Assembly: GCA_037893245.1 (NCBI GenBank)
Contig: JBAIAA010000778.1
Location: 395,161 to 459,160, forward strand
Direction of reading: 5' to 3'
Source of the DNA: Crossaster papposus
Lineage: Eukaryota > Echinodermata > Asteroidea > Velatida > Solasteridae
DNA: 64,000 bases
Shown piece by piece: positions 1 through 11,574 of the stretch. The notes below the pieces were generated by a model. It was not told the origin of the DNA. It ran no database searches and was given only the letters and a program-made list of their open reading frames with translations. The translations under genes and the position numbers were made by a program. The number at the start of each line of letters is the position of its first letter. The stretch's first letter is position 1.

Positions 1-879
1 TAAGAAATATGTAAAGGGAAAGAAGTGTGCATAAGAAATATGTAAAGGGAAAGAAGTGTGCATAAGAAATATGTAAAGGGAAAGAAGTGTGCATAAGAAA
101 TATGTAAAGGGAAAGAAGTGTGCATAAGAAATATGTAAAGGGAAAGAGGTGTGCATAAGAAATATGTAAAGGGAAAGAAGTGTGCATAAGAAATATGTAA
201 AGGGAAAGAAGTGTGCATAAGAAATATGTAAAGGGAAAGAAGTGTGCATAATAAATATGTAAAGGGAAAGAAGTGTGCATAGGAAATAAACACATGATGT
301 GGGAACAAGCCCTCGAGTTAAATATGTAAAGGGAAAGAAGTGTGCATAAGAAATATGTAAAGGGAAAGAAGTGTGCATAAGAAATATGTAAAGGGAAAGA
401 AGTGTGCATAAGAAATATGTAAATGAAAGAAGTGTGCATAAGAAATATGTAAAGGGAAAGAAGTGTGCTTAAGAAATATGTAAAGGGAAAGAAGTGTGCA
501 TAAGAAATATGTAAAGGGAAAGAAGTGTGCATAAGAAATATGTAAAGGGAAAGAAGTGTGCATAAGAAATATGTAAAGGGAAAGAAGTGTGCATAAGAAA
601 TATGTAAAGGGAAAGAAGTGTGCATAAGAAATATGTAAAGGGAAAGAAGTGTGCATAAGAAATATGTAAAGGGAAAGAAGTGTGCATAAGATATATGTAA
701 AGGGAAAGAAGTGTGCATAAGAAATATGTAAAGGGAAAGAAGTGTGCATAAGAAATATGTAAAGGGAAAGAAGTGTGCATAAGAAATATGTAAAGGGAAA
801 GAAGTGTGCATAAGAAATATGTAAAGGGAAAGAAGTGTGCATAAGAAATATGTAAAGGGAAAGAAGTGTGCATAAGAAA

Positions 880-1420
880 AATGTAAAGGGAAAGAAGTGT
901 GCATAAGAAATACGTAAAGGGAAAGAAGTGTGCATAAGAAATAAACACATGATGTGGGAACAAACCCTCGAGTTAAATATGTAAAGGGAAAGAAGTGTGC
1001 ATAAGAAATATGTAAAGGGAAAGAAATGGGCATAAGAAATATGTAAAGGGAAAGAAGTGTGCATAAGAAATATGTAAAGGGAAAGAAGTGTGCATAAGAA
1101 ATATGTAAAGGGAAAGAAGTGTGCATAAGAAATATGTAAAGGGAAAGAAGTGTGCATAAGAAATATGTAAAGGGAAAGAAGTGTGCATAAGGAATATGTA
1201 AAGGGAAAGAAGTGTGCATAAGAAATATGTAAAGGGAAAGAAGTGTGCATACGAAATATGTAAAGGGAAAGAAGTGTGCATAAGAAATATGTAAAGGGAA
1301 AGAAGTGTGCATGAGAAATATGTAAAGGGAAAGAAGTGTGCATAAGAAATATGTAAAGGGAAAGAAGTGTGCATAATAAATAAACACATGATGTGGGAAC
1401 AAGCCCTCGAGTTAAATATG
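880..1420 (+). repeat. Higher-order repeat, copy 1 of a ~0.5-kb duplication
   Basis: This segment shares an ordered series of private variants with 2,811-3,391. In order they are a GAAAAATG unit, a TACGTAAAG unit, a block with AAACCCTCGAG (core 946), GAAATGGGCAT near 1024, GGAATATG near 1191, CATACG near 1249 and CATGAG near 1310. The offset is 1,940 bp up to the GAAATGGGCAT marker and 1,971 bp after it, so one copy gained or lost one 31-bp monomer. The order of shared markers makes independent origin unlikely. Confidence 0.9.
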
Positions 1421-2810
1421 TAAAGGGAAAGAAGTGTGCATAAGAAATATGTAAAGGGAAAGAAGTGTGCATAAGAAATATGTAAAGGGAAAGAAGTGTG
1501 CATAAGAAATATGTAAAGGGAAAGAAGTGTGCATAAGAAATATGTAAAGGGAAAGAAGTGTGCATAAGAAATATGTAAAGGGAAAAAAGTGTGCATAAGA
1601 AATATGTAAAGGGAAAGAAGTGTGCATAAGAAATATGTAAAGGGAAAGAAGTGTGCATAAGAAATATGTAAAGGGAAAGAAGTGTGCATAAGAAATAAAC
1701 ACATGATGTGGGAACAAGCCATCGAGTTAAATATGTAAAGGGAAAGAAGTGTGCATAAGAAATATGTAAAGGGAAAGAAGTGTGCATAAGAAATATTTAA
1801 AGGGAAAGAAGTGTGCATAAGAAATATGTAAAGGGAAAGAAGTGTGCATAAGAAATATGTAAAGGGAAAGAAGTGTTCATAAGAAATATGTAAAGGGAAA
1901 GAAGTGTGCATACGAAATATGTAAAGGGAAAGAAGTGTGCATAAGAAATATGTAAAGAGAAAGAAGTGTGCATAAGAAATATGTAAAGGGAAAGAAGTGT
2001 GCATAATAAATATGTAAAGGGAAAGAAGTGTGCATAAGAAATATGTAAAGGGAAAGAAGTGTGCGTAAGAAATATGTAAAGGGAAAGAAGTGTGCATAAG
2101 AAATATGTAAAGGGAAAGAAGTGTGCATAAGAAATATGTAAAGGCAAAGAAGTGTGCATAAGAAATAAACATGATGTGGGAACAAGCCCTCGAGTTAAAT
2201 ATGTAAAGGGAAAGAAGTGTGCATAAGAAATATGTAAAGGGAAAGAAGTGTGCATAAGAAATATGTAAAGGGAAAGAAGTGTGCATAAGAAATATGTAAA
2301 GGGAAAGAAGTGTGCATAAGAAATATGTAAAGGGAAAGAAGTGTGCATAAGAAATATGTAAAGGGAAAGAAGTGTGCATAAGAAATATGTAAAGGGAAAG
2401 AAGTGTGCATAAGAAATATGTAAAGGGAAAGAAGTGTGCATAAGAAATATGTAAAGGGAAAGAGGTGTGCATAAGAAATATGTAAAGGGAAAGAAGTGTG
2501 CATAAGAAATATGTAAAGGGAAAGAAGTGTGCATAAGAAATATGTAAAGGGAAAGAAGTGTGCATAAGAAATATGTAAAGGGAAAGAAGTGTGCATAAGA
2601 AATATGTAAAGGGAAAGAAGTGTGCATAAGAAATATGTAAAGGGAAAGAAGTGTGCATAAGAAATATGTAAAGGGAAAGAAGTGTGCATAAGAAATATGT
2701 AAAGGGAAAGAAGTGTGCATAAGAAATATGTAAAGGGAAATCAGTGTGCATAAGAAATATGTAAAGGGAAAGAAGTGTGCATAAGAAATATGTAAAGGGA
2801 AAGAAGTGTG

Positions 2811-3391
2811 CATAAGAAAAATGTAAAGGGAAAGAAGTGTGCATAAGAAATACGTAAAGGGAAAGAAGTGTGCATAAGAAATAAACACATGATGTGGGAA
2901 CAAACCCTCGAGTTAAATATGTAAAGGGAAAGAAGTGTGCATAAGAAATATGTAAAGGGAAAGAAATGGGCATAAGAAATATGTAAAGGGAAAGAAGTGT
3001 GCATAAGAAATATGTAAAGGGAAAGAAGTGTGCATAAGAAATATGTAAAGGGAAAGAAGTGTGCATAAGAAATATGTAAAGGGAAAGAAGTGTGCATAAG
3101 AAATATGTAAAGGGAAAGAAGTGTGCATAAGAAATATGTAAAGGGAAAGAAGTGTGCATAAGGAATATGTAAAGGGAAAGAAGTGTGCATAAGAAATATG
3201 TAAAGGGAAAGAAGTGTGCATACGAAATATGTAAAGGGAAAGAAGTGTGCATAAGAAATATGTAAAGGGAAAGAAGTGTGCATGAGAAATATGTAAAGGG
3301 AAAGAAGTGTGCATAAGAAATATGTAAAGGGAAAGAAGTGTGCATAAGAAATAAACACATGATGTGGGAACAAGCCCTCGAGTTAAATATG
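2811..3391 (+). repeat. Higher-order repeat, copy 2 of the ~0.5-kb duplication
   Basis: This is the partner of 880-1,420. The block core at 2886 matches 946, GAAATGGGCAT lies near 2964, GGAATATG near 3162, CATACG near 3220 and CATGAG near 3281. The following block core is at 3356, giving 470 bp between cores against 439 bp in copy 1. The difference is exactly one monomer. This fits unequal exchange after duplication. Confidence 0.9.
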
Positions 3392-6300
3392 TAAAGGGAA
3401 AGAAGTGTGCATAAGAAATATGTAAAGGGAAAGAAGTGTGCATACGAAATATGTAAAGGGAAAGAAGTGTGCATAAGAAATATGTAAAGGGAAAGAAGTG
3501 TGCATAAGAAATATGTAAAGGGAAAGAAGTGTGCATAAGAAATATGTAAAGGGAAAGAAGTGTGCATCAGAAATATGTAAAGGGAAAGAAGTGTGCATAA
3601 GAAATATGTAAAGGGAAAGAAGTGTGCATCAGAAATATGTAAAGGGAAAGAAGTGTGCATAAGAAATATGTAAAGGGAAAGAAGTGTGCATAAGAAATAT
3701 GTAAAGGGAAAGAAGTGTGCATAAGAAATATGTAAAGGAAAAGAAGTGTGCATAAGAAATATGTAAAGGGAAAGAAGTGTGCATACGAAATATGTAAAGG
3801 GAAAGAAGTGTGCATAAGAAATATGTAAAGGGAAAGAAGTGTGCATAAGAAATATGTAAAGGGAAAGAAGTGTGCATAAGAAATATGTAAAGGGAAAGAA
3901 GTGTGCATAAGAAATATGTAAAGGGAAAGAAGTGTGCATAAGAAATATGTAAAGGGAAAGAAGTGTGCATAAGAAATATGTAAAGGGAAAGAAGTGTGCA
4001 TAAGAAATATGTAAAGGGAAAGAAGTGTGCATAAGAAATATGTAAAGGGAAAGAAGTGTGCATAAGAAATATGTAAAGGGAAAGAAGTGTGCATAAGAAA
4101 TATGTAAAAGGAAAGAAGTGTGCATAAGGAATATGTAAAGGGAAAGAAGTGTGCATAAGAAATATGTAAAGGGAAAGAAGTGTGCATAAGAAATATGTAA
4201 AGGGAAAGAAGTGTGCATAAGAAATAAGTAAAGTGAAAGAAGTGTGCATAAGAAATATGTAAAGGGAAAGAAGTGTGCATAAGAAATATGTAAAGGGAAA
4301 GAAGTGTGCATACGAAATAAACACATGATGTGGTAACAAACCCTCGAGTTAAATATGTAAAGGGAAAGAAGTGTGCATAAGAAATATGTAAAGGGAAAGA
4401 AGTGTGCATAAGAAATATGTAAAGGGAAATAAGTGTGCATAAGAAATATGTAAAGGGAAAGAAGTGTGCATAAGAAATATGTAAAGGGAAAGAAGTGTGC
4501 ATAAGAAATATGTAAAGGGAAAGAAGTGTGCATAAGAAATATGTAAAGGGAAAGAAGTGTGCATAAGAAATATGTAAAGGGAAAGAAGTGTGCATAATAA
4601 ATATGTAAAGGGAAAGAAGTGTGCATAAGAAATATGTAAAGGGAAAGAAGTGTGCATAAGAAATATGTAAAGGGAAAGAAGTGTGCATAAGAAATATGTA
4701 AAGGGAAAGAAGTGTGCATAAGAAATATGTAAATGGAAAGACGTGTGCATAAGAAATATGTAAAGGGAAAGAAGTGTGCGTAAGAAATATGTAAAGGGAA
4801 AGAAGTGTGCATAAGAAATATGTAAAGGGAAAGAAGTGTGCGTAAGAAATATGTAAAGGGAAAGAAGTGTGCATAAGAAATATGTAAATGGAAAGAAGTG
4901 TGCATAAGAAATATGTAAAGGGAAAGAAGTGTGCATAAGAAATATGTAAAGGGAAAGAAGTGTGCATAAGAAATATGTAAAGGGAAAGAAGTGTGCATAA
5001 GAAATATGTAAAGGGAAAGAAGTGTGCATAAGAAATATGTAAAGGGAAAGAAGTGTGCATAAGAAATATGTAAAGGGAAAGAAGTGTGCATAAGAAATAT
5101 GTAAAGGGAAAGAAGTGTGCATAAGAAATATGTAAAGGGAAAGAAGTGTGCATAAGAAATATGTAAAGGGAAAGAAGTGTGCATAAGAAATATGTAAAGG
5201 GAAAGAAGTGTGCATAAGAAATATGTAAAGGGAAAGAAGTGTGCATAAGAAATATGTAAAGGGAAAGAAGTGTGCATAAGAAATATGTAAAGGGAAAGAA
5301 GTGTGCATAAGAAATATGTAAAGGGAAAGAAGTGTGCATACGAAATATGTAAAGGAAAAGAAGTGTGCATAAGAAATATGTAAAGGGAAAGAAGTGTGCA
5401 TAAGAAATATGTAAAGGGAAAGAAGTGTGCATAATAAATATGTAAAGGGAAAGAAGTGTGCATAAGAAATATGTAAAGGGAAAGAAGTGTGCATAAGAAA
5501 TATGTAAAGGGAAAGAAGTGTGCATAAGAAATATGTAAAGGGAAAGAAGTGTGCATAAGAAATATGTAAATGGAAAGACGTGTGCATAAGAAATATGTAA
5601 AGGGAAAGAAGTGTGCGTAAGAAATATGTAAAGGGAAAGAAGTGTGCATAAGAAATATGTAAAGGGAAAGAAGTGTGCGTAAGAAATATGTAAAGGGAAA
5701 GAAGTGTGCATAAGAAATATGTAAAGGGAAAGAAGTGTGCATAAGAAATATGTAAAGGGAAAGAAGTGTGCATAAGAAATATGTAAAGGGAAAGAAGTGT
5801 GCATAAGAAATATGTAAAGGGAAAGAAGTGTGCATAAGAAATATGTAAAGGGAAAGAAGTGTGCATAAGAAATATGTAAAGGGAAAGAAGTGTGCATAAT
5901 AAATATGTAAAGGGAAAGAAGTGTGCATAAGAAATATGTAAAGGGAAAGAAGTGTGCATAATAAATATGTAAAGGGAAAGAAGTGTGCATAAGAAATATG
6001 TAAAGGGAAAGAAGTGTGCATAATAAATATGTAAAGGGAAAGAAGTGTGCATAAGAAATATGTAAAGGGAAAGAAGTGTGCATAAGAAATATGTAAAGGG
6101 AAAGAAGTGTGCATAAGAAATATGTAAAGGGAAAGAAGTGTGCATAAGAAATATGTAAAGGGAAAGAAGTGTGCATAAGAAATATGTAAAGGGAAAGAAG
6201 TGTGCATAAGAAATATGTAAAGGGAAAGAAGTGTGCATAAGAAATATGTAAAGGGAAAGAAGTGTGCATAAGAAATATGTAAAGGGAAAGAAGTGTGCAT

Positions 6301-7340
6301 AAGAAATATGTAAAGGGAAAGAAGTGTGCATAAGAAATATGTAAAGGGAAAGAAGTGTGCATAAGAAATATGTAAAGGGAAAGAAGTGTGCATAAGAAAT
6401 ATGTAAAGGGAAAAAAGTGTGCATAAGAAATATGTAAAGGGAAAGAAGTGTGCATAAGAAATATGTAAAGGGAAAGAAGTGTGCATAATAATTATGTAAA
6501 GGGAAAGAAGTGTGCATAAGAAATATGTAAAGGGAAAGAAGTGTGCATAAGAAATATGTAAAGGGAAAGAAGTGTGCATAAGAAATATGTAAAGGGAAAG
6601 AAGTGTGCATAAGAAATATGTAAAGGGAAAGAAGTGTGCATAAGAAATATGTAAAGGGAAAGAAGTGTGCATAAGAAATATGTAAAGGGAAAGAAGTGTG
6701 CATAAGAAATATGTAAAGGGAAAGAAGTGTACATAAGAAATATGTAAAGGGAAAGAAGTGTGCATAAGAAATATGTAAAGGGAAAGAAGTGTGCATAAGA
6801 AATATGTAAAGGGAAAGAAGTGTGCATAAGAAATATGTAAAGGGAAAGAAGTGTGCATAGGAAATATGTAAAGGGAAAGAAGTGTGCATAAGAAATATGT
6901 AAAGGGAAAGAAGTGTGCATAAGAAATATGTAAAGGGAAAGAAGTGTGCATAAGAAATATGTAAAGGGAAAGAAGTGTGCATAAGAAATATGTAAAGGGA
7001 AAGAAGTGTGCATAAGAAATATGTAAAGGGAAAGAAGTGTGCATAAGAAATATGTAAAGGGAAAGAAGTGTGCATAAGAAATATGTAAAGGGAAAGAAGT
7101 GTGCATAAGAAATATGTAAAGGGAAAGAAGTGTGCATAAGAAATATGTAAAGGGAAAAAAGTGTGCATAAGAAATATGTAAAGGGAAAGAATTGTGCATA
7201 AGAAATATGTAAAGGGAAAGAAGTGTGCATAATAATTATGTAAAGGGAAAGAAGTGTGCATAAGAAATATGTAAAGGGAAAGAAGTGTGCATAAGAAATA
7301 TGTAAAGGGAAAGAAGTGTGCATAAGAAATATGTAAAGGG

Positions 7341-7870
7341 AAATAAGTGTGCATAAGAAATATGTAAAGGGAAAGAAGTGTGCATAAGAAGTATGTAAAG
7401 GGAAAGAAGTGTGCATAAGAAATATGTAAAGGGAAAGAAGTGTGCATAAGAAATATGTAAAGGGAAAGAAGTGTGCATAAGAAATATGTAAAGGGAAAGA
7501 AGTGTGCATAAGAAATATGTAAAGGGAAAGAAGTGTGCATAAGAAATATGTAAAGGGAAAGAAGTGTGCATACGAAATATGTAAAGGGAAAGAAGTGTGC
7601 ATAAGAAATATGTAAAGGGAAAGAAGTGTGCATAAGAAATATGTAAAGGGAAAGAAGTGTGCATAAGAAATATGTAAAGGGAAAGAAGTGTGCATAAGAA
7701 ATATGTAAAGGGAAAGAAGTGTGCATAAGAAATATGTAAAGGGAAAGAAGTGTGCATAATAAATATGTAAAGGGAAAGAAGTGTGCATAATAAATATGTA
7801 AAGGGAAAGAAGTGTGCATAATAAATATGTAAAGGGAAAGAAGTGTGCATAATAAATATGTAAAGGGAAA
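7341..7870 (+). repeat. Higher-order repeat of ~1,054 bp, copy 1
   Basis: Three markers occur in order: GGAAATAAGTG (7341), a GAAGTATG unit (7391) and CATACG (7571). They recur at 8395, 8445 and 8625, each at offset 1,054 = 34 monomers. This segment then carries four consecutive CATAATAAAT units starting at 7755. The partner carries three starting at 8871, an offset of 1,116. The copies therefore later changed by whole monomers. Confidence 0.88.
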
Positions 7871-8394
7871 GAAGTGTGCATAAGAAATATGTAAAGGGAA
7901 AGAAGTGTGCATAAGAAATATGTAAAGGGAAAGAAGTGTGCATAAGAAATATGTAAAGGGAAAGAAGTGTGCATAAGAAATATGTAAAGGGAAAGAAGTG
8001 TGCATAAGAAATATGTAAAGGGAAAGAAGTGTGCATAAGAAATATGTAAAGGGAAAGAAGTGTGCATAAGAAATATGTAAAGGGAAAGAAGTGTGCATAA
8101 GAAATATGTAAAGGGAAAGAAGTGTGCATAAGAAATATGTAAAGGGAAAGAAGTGTGCATAAGAAATATGTAAAGGGAAAGAAGTGTGCATAAGAAATAT
8201 GTAAAGGGAAAGAAGTGTGCATAAGAAATATGTAAAGGGAAAGAAGTGTGCATAAGAAATATGTAAAGGGAAAGAAGTGTGCATAAGAAATATGTAAAGG
8301 GAAAGAAGTGTGCATAAGAAATATGTAAAGGGAAAGAAGTGTGCATAAGAAATATGTAAAGGGAAAGAAGTGTGCATACGAAATATGTAAAGGG

Positions 8395-8945
8395 AAATAA
8401 GTGTGCATAAGAAATATGTAAAGGGAAAGAAGTGTGCATAAGAAGTATGTAAAGGGAAAGAAGTGTGCATAAGAAATATGTAAAGGGAAAGAAGTGTGCA
8501 TAAGAAATATGTAAAGGGAAAGAAGTGTGCATAAGAAATATGTAAAGGGAAAGAAGTGTGCATAAGAAATATGTAAAGGGAAAGAAGTGTGCATAAGAAA
8601 TATGTAAAGGGAAAGAAGTGTGCATACGAAATATGTAAAGGGAAAGAAGTGTGCATAAGAAATATGTAAAGGGAAAGAAGTGTGCATAAGAAATATGTAA
8701 AGGGAAAGAAGTGTGCATAAGAAATATGTAAAGGGAAAGAAGTGTGCATAAGAAATATGTAAAGGGAAAGAAGTGTGCATAAGAAATATGTAAAGGGAAA
8801 GAAGTGTGCATAAGAAATATGTAAAGGGAAAGAAGTGTGCATAAGAAATATGTAAAGGGAAAGAAGTGTGCATAATAAATATGTAAAGGGAAAGAAGTGT
8901 GCATAATAAATATGTAAAGGGAAAGAAGTGTGCATAATAAATATG
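8395..8945 (+). repeat. Higher-order repeat of ~1,054 bp, copy 2
   Basis: This is the partner of 7,341-7,870, with GGAAATAAGTG at 8395, GAAGTATG at 8445, CATACG at 8625 and three consecutive CATAATAAAT units from 8871. Spacing within the first three markers is identical to copy 1. Confidence 0.88.
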
Positions 8946-10236
8946 TAAAGGGAAAGAAGTGTGCATAAGAAATATGTAAAGGGAAAGAAGTGTGCATAAG
9001 AAATATGTAAAGGGAAAGAAGTGTGCATAAGAAATATGTAAAGGGAAAGAAGTGTGCATAAGAAATATGTAAAGGGAAAGAAGTGTGCATAAGAAATATG
9101 TAAAGGGAAAGAAGTGTGCATAAGAAATATGTAAAGGGAAAGAAGTGTGCATAAGAAATATGTAAAGGGAAAGAAGTGTGCATAAGAAATATGTAAAGGG
9201 AAAGAAGTGTGCATAAGAAATATGTAAAGGGAAAGAAGTGTGCATAAGAAATATGTAAAGGGAAAGAAGTGTGCATAAGAAATATGTAAAGGGAAAGAAG
9301 TGTGCATAAGAAATATGTAAAGGGAAAGAAGTGTGCATAAGAAATATGTAAAGGGAAAGAAGTGTGCATAAGAAATATGTAAAGGGAAAGAAGTGTGCAT
9401 AAGAAATATGTAAAGGGAAAGAAGTGTGCATAAGAAATATGTAAAGGGAAAGAAGTGTGCATAAGAAATATGTAAAGGGAAAGAAGTGTGCATAAGAAAT
9501 ATGTAAAGGGAAAGAAGTGTGCATAAGAAATATGTAAAGGGAAATAAGTGTGCATAAGAAATATGTAAAGGGAAAGAAGTGTGCATAAGAAATATGTAAA
9601 GGGAAAGAAGTGTGCATAAGAAATATGTAAAGGGAAAAAAGTGTGCATAAGAAATATGTAAAGGGAAAGAAGTGTGCATACGAAATATGTAATGGAAAAG
9701 AAGTGTGCATAAGAAATATGTAAAGGGAAAGAAGTGTGCATAAGAAATATGTAAAGGGAAAGAAGTGTGCATAAGAAATATGTAAAGAGAAAGAAGTGTG
9801 CATAAGAAATATGTAAAGGGAAAGAAGTGTGCATAAGAAATATGTAAAGGGAAAGAAGTGTGCATAAGAAATATGTAAAGGGAAAGAAGTGTGCATAAGA
9901 AATATGTAAAGGGAAAGAAGTGTGCATAAGAAATATGTAAAGGGAAAGAAGTGTGCATACGAAATATGTAAAGGGAAAGAAGTGTGCATAAGAAATATGT
10001 AAAGGGAAAGAAGTGTGCATAAGAAATATGTAAAGGGAAAGAAGTGTGCATAAGAAATATGTAAAGGGAAAGAAGTGTGCATAAGAAATATGTAAAGGGA
10101 AAGAAGTGTGCATAAGAAATATGTAAAGGGAAAGAAGTGTGCATAAGAAATATGTAAAGGGAAAGAAGTGTGCATAAGAAATATGTAAAGGGAAAGAAGT
10201 GTGCATAAGAAATATGTAAAGGGAAAGAAGTGTGCA

Positions 10237-11574
10237 TCAGAAATATGTAAAGGGAAAGAAGTGTGCATAAGAAATATGTAAAGGGAAAGAAGTGTGCATA
10301 AGAAATATGTAAAGGGAAAGAAGTGTGCATACGAAATATGTAAAGGGAAAGAAGTGTGCATAAGAAATATGTAAAGGGAAAGAAGTGTGCATAAGAAATA
10401 TGTAAAGGGAAAGAAGTGTGCATAAGAAATATGTAAAGGGAAATAAGTGTGCATAAGAAATAAACACATGATGTGGGAACAAGCCCTCGAGTTAAATATG
10501 TAAAGGGAAAGAAGTGTGCATAATAAATATGTAAAGGGAAAGAAGTGTGCATAATAAATATGTAAAGGGAAAGAAGTGTGCATAATAAATATGTAAAGGG
10601 AAAGAAGTGTGCATAATAAATATGTAAAGGGAAAGAAGTGTGCATAAGAAATATGTAAAGGGAAAGAAGTGTGCATAAGAAATATGTAAAGGGAAAGAAG
10701 TGTGCATAAGAAATATGTAAAGGGAAAGAAGTGTGCATACGAAATATGTAAAGGGAAAGAAGTGTGCATAAGAAATATGTAAAGGGAAAGAAGTGTGCAT
10801 AAGAAATATGTAAAGGGAAAGAAGTGTGCATAAGAAATATGTAAAGGGAAAGAAGTGTGCATAAGAAATATGTAAAGGGAAAGAAGTGTGCATAAGAAAT
10901 ATGTAAAGGGAAAGAAGTGTGCATAAGAAATATGTAAAGGGAAAGAAGTGTGCATAAGAAATATGTAAAGGGAAAGAAGTGTGCATAAGAAATATGTAAA
11001 GGGAAAGAAGTGTGCATACGAAATATGTAAAGGAAAAGAAGTGTGCATAAGAAATATGTAAAGGGAAAGAAGTGTGCATAAGAAATATGTAAAGGGAAAG
11101 AAGTGTGCATAAGAAATATGTAAAGAGAAAGAAGTGTGCATAAGAAATATGTAAAGGGAAAGAAGTGTGCATAAGAAATATGTAAAGGGAAAGAAGTGTG
11201 CATAAGAAATATGTAAAGGGAAAGAAGTGTGCATAAGAAATATGTAAAGGGAAAGAAGTGTGCATAAGAAATATGTAAAGGGAAAGAAGTGTGCATACGA
11301 AATATGTAAAGGGAAAGAAGTGTGCATAAGAAATATGTAAAGGGAAAGAAGTGTGCATAAGAAATATGTAAAGGGAAAGAAGTGTGCATAAGAAATATGT
11401 AAAGGGAAAGAAGTGTGCATAAGAAATATGTAAAGGGAAAGAAGTGTGCATAAGAAATATGTAAAGGGAAAGAAGTGTGCATAAGAAATATGTAAAGGGA
11501 AAGAAGTGTGCATAAGAAATATGTAAAGGGAAAGAAGTGTGCATAAGAAATATGTAAAGGGAAAGAAGTGTGCA
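10237..11574 (+). repeat. 1,338-bp higher-order repeat, first copy
   Basis: A GCATCAGAAA unit (about 10,236), a GGAAATAAGTG unit directly before a block (core 10465), and four consecutive CATAATAAAT units directly after it recur at offset 1,338. The second set has GCATCAGAAA near 11,574, GGAAAATAAGTG before the core at 11803, and four CATAATAAAT units after it. The offset equals 67 + 41 x 31. Confidence 0.9.

Larger units (their letters stand above)
288..4354 (+). repeat. Cluster of 67-bp units (36-bp block), 8 copies
   Basis: The 36-bp block interrupts the monomer between ATAAGAAAT and ATGTAAAGGG. Its CACATGATG core starts at 291, 946, 1385, 1700, 2170, 2886, 3356 and 4322. Spacings are 655, 439, 315, 470, 716, 470 and 966. 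The 655 spacing is 1 bp short because of a deletion near 424-430. The 2170 copy has lost two bases (AAACATGATG), which accounts for 716. The 1700 copy reads CCATCGAG instead of CCCTCGAG. Copies 946, 2886 and 4322 share AAACCCTCGAG in place of AAGCCCTCGAG, which marks them as one lineage. Confidence 0.97.
4355..10461 (+). repeat. Plain 31-bp monomer run without 36-bp blocks
   Basis: Block cores at 4322 and 10465 are 6,143 bp apart, exactly 67 + 196 x 31, so no net indel has accumulated over 196 monomers. Point variants are scattered through the run at roughly one per several monomers. Internal duplications are visible: the AAATGGAAAGACG and GTGCGTAAG markers at 4731-4843 recur at 5568-5680 (offset 837 = 27 monomers). 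An ATAATTATG unit with a GGAAAAAAG unit near 6411-6496 recurs near 7155-7240 (offset 744 = 24 monomers). I see no gene, RNA or other element here. Confidence 0.97.

Noticed and set aside
291-316. CENP-B box in the 36-bp block
   Set aside because: The block lacks the TTCG...CGGGA pattern of the CENP-B box. Only the idea of a unit-specific binding box is kept, as speculation.
311-316. CTCGAG treated as a cloning (XhoI) or vector artefact
   Set aside because: It is present in nearly all of the 82 natural block copies with lineage variants around it, so it is part of the repeat.
288-323. 36-bp block annotated as an intact mobile element
   Set aside because: It is far too short, has only weak inverted ends, and occurs at one fixed monomer position. 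It is carried by array amplification and not by repeated transposition.
288-4354. CRISPR-like array (about 31-bp repeats with about 36-bp interspersed sequence)
   Set aside because: The interspersed 36-bp sequence is the same each time rather than unique spacers, most repeats have nothing between them, there is no leader, and no cas genes are present.
973-10206. Minus-strand open frame of about 3,000 codons, and dozens of similar overlapping long frames in all three minus-strand phases
   Set aside because: They arise because the 31-bp monomer lacks stops on that strand. All three frames are open at once, ends fall at block stop codons or indels, and most apparent starts are arbitrary ATG or TTG codons repeated in every unit. 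Substitutions show no codon pattern. No gene is supported.
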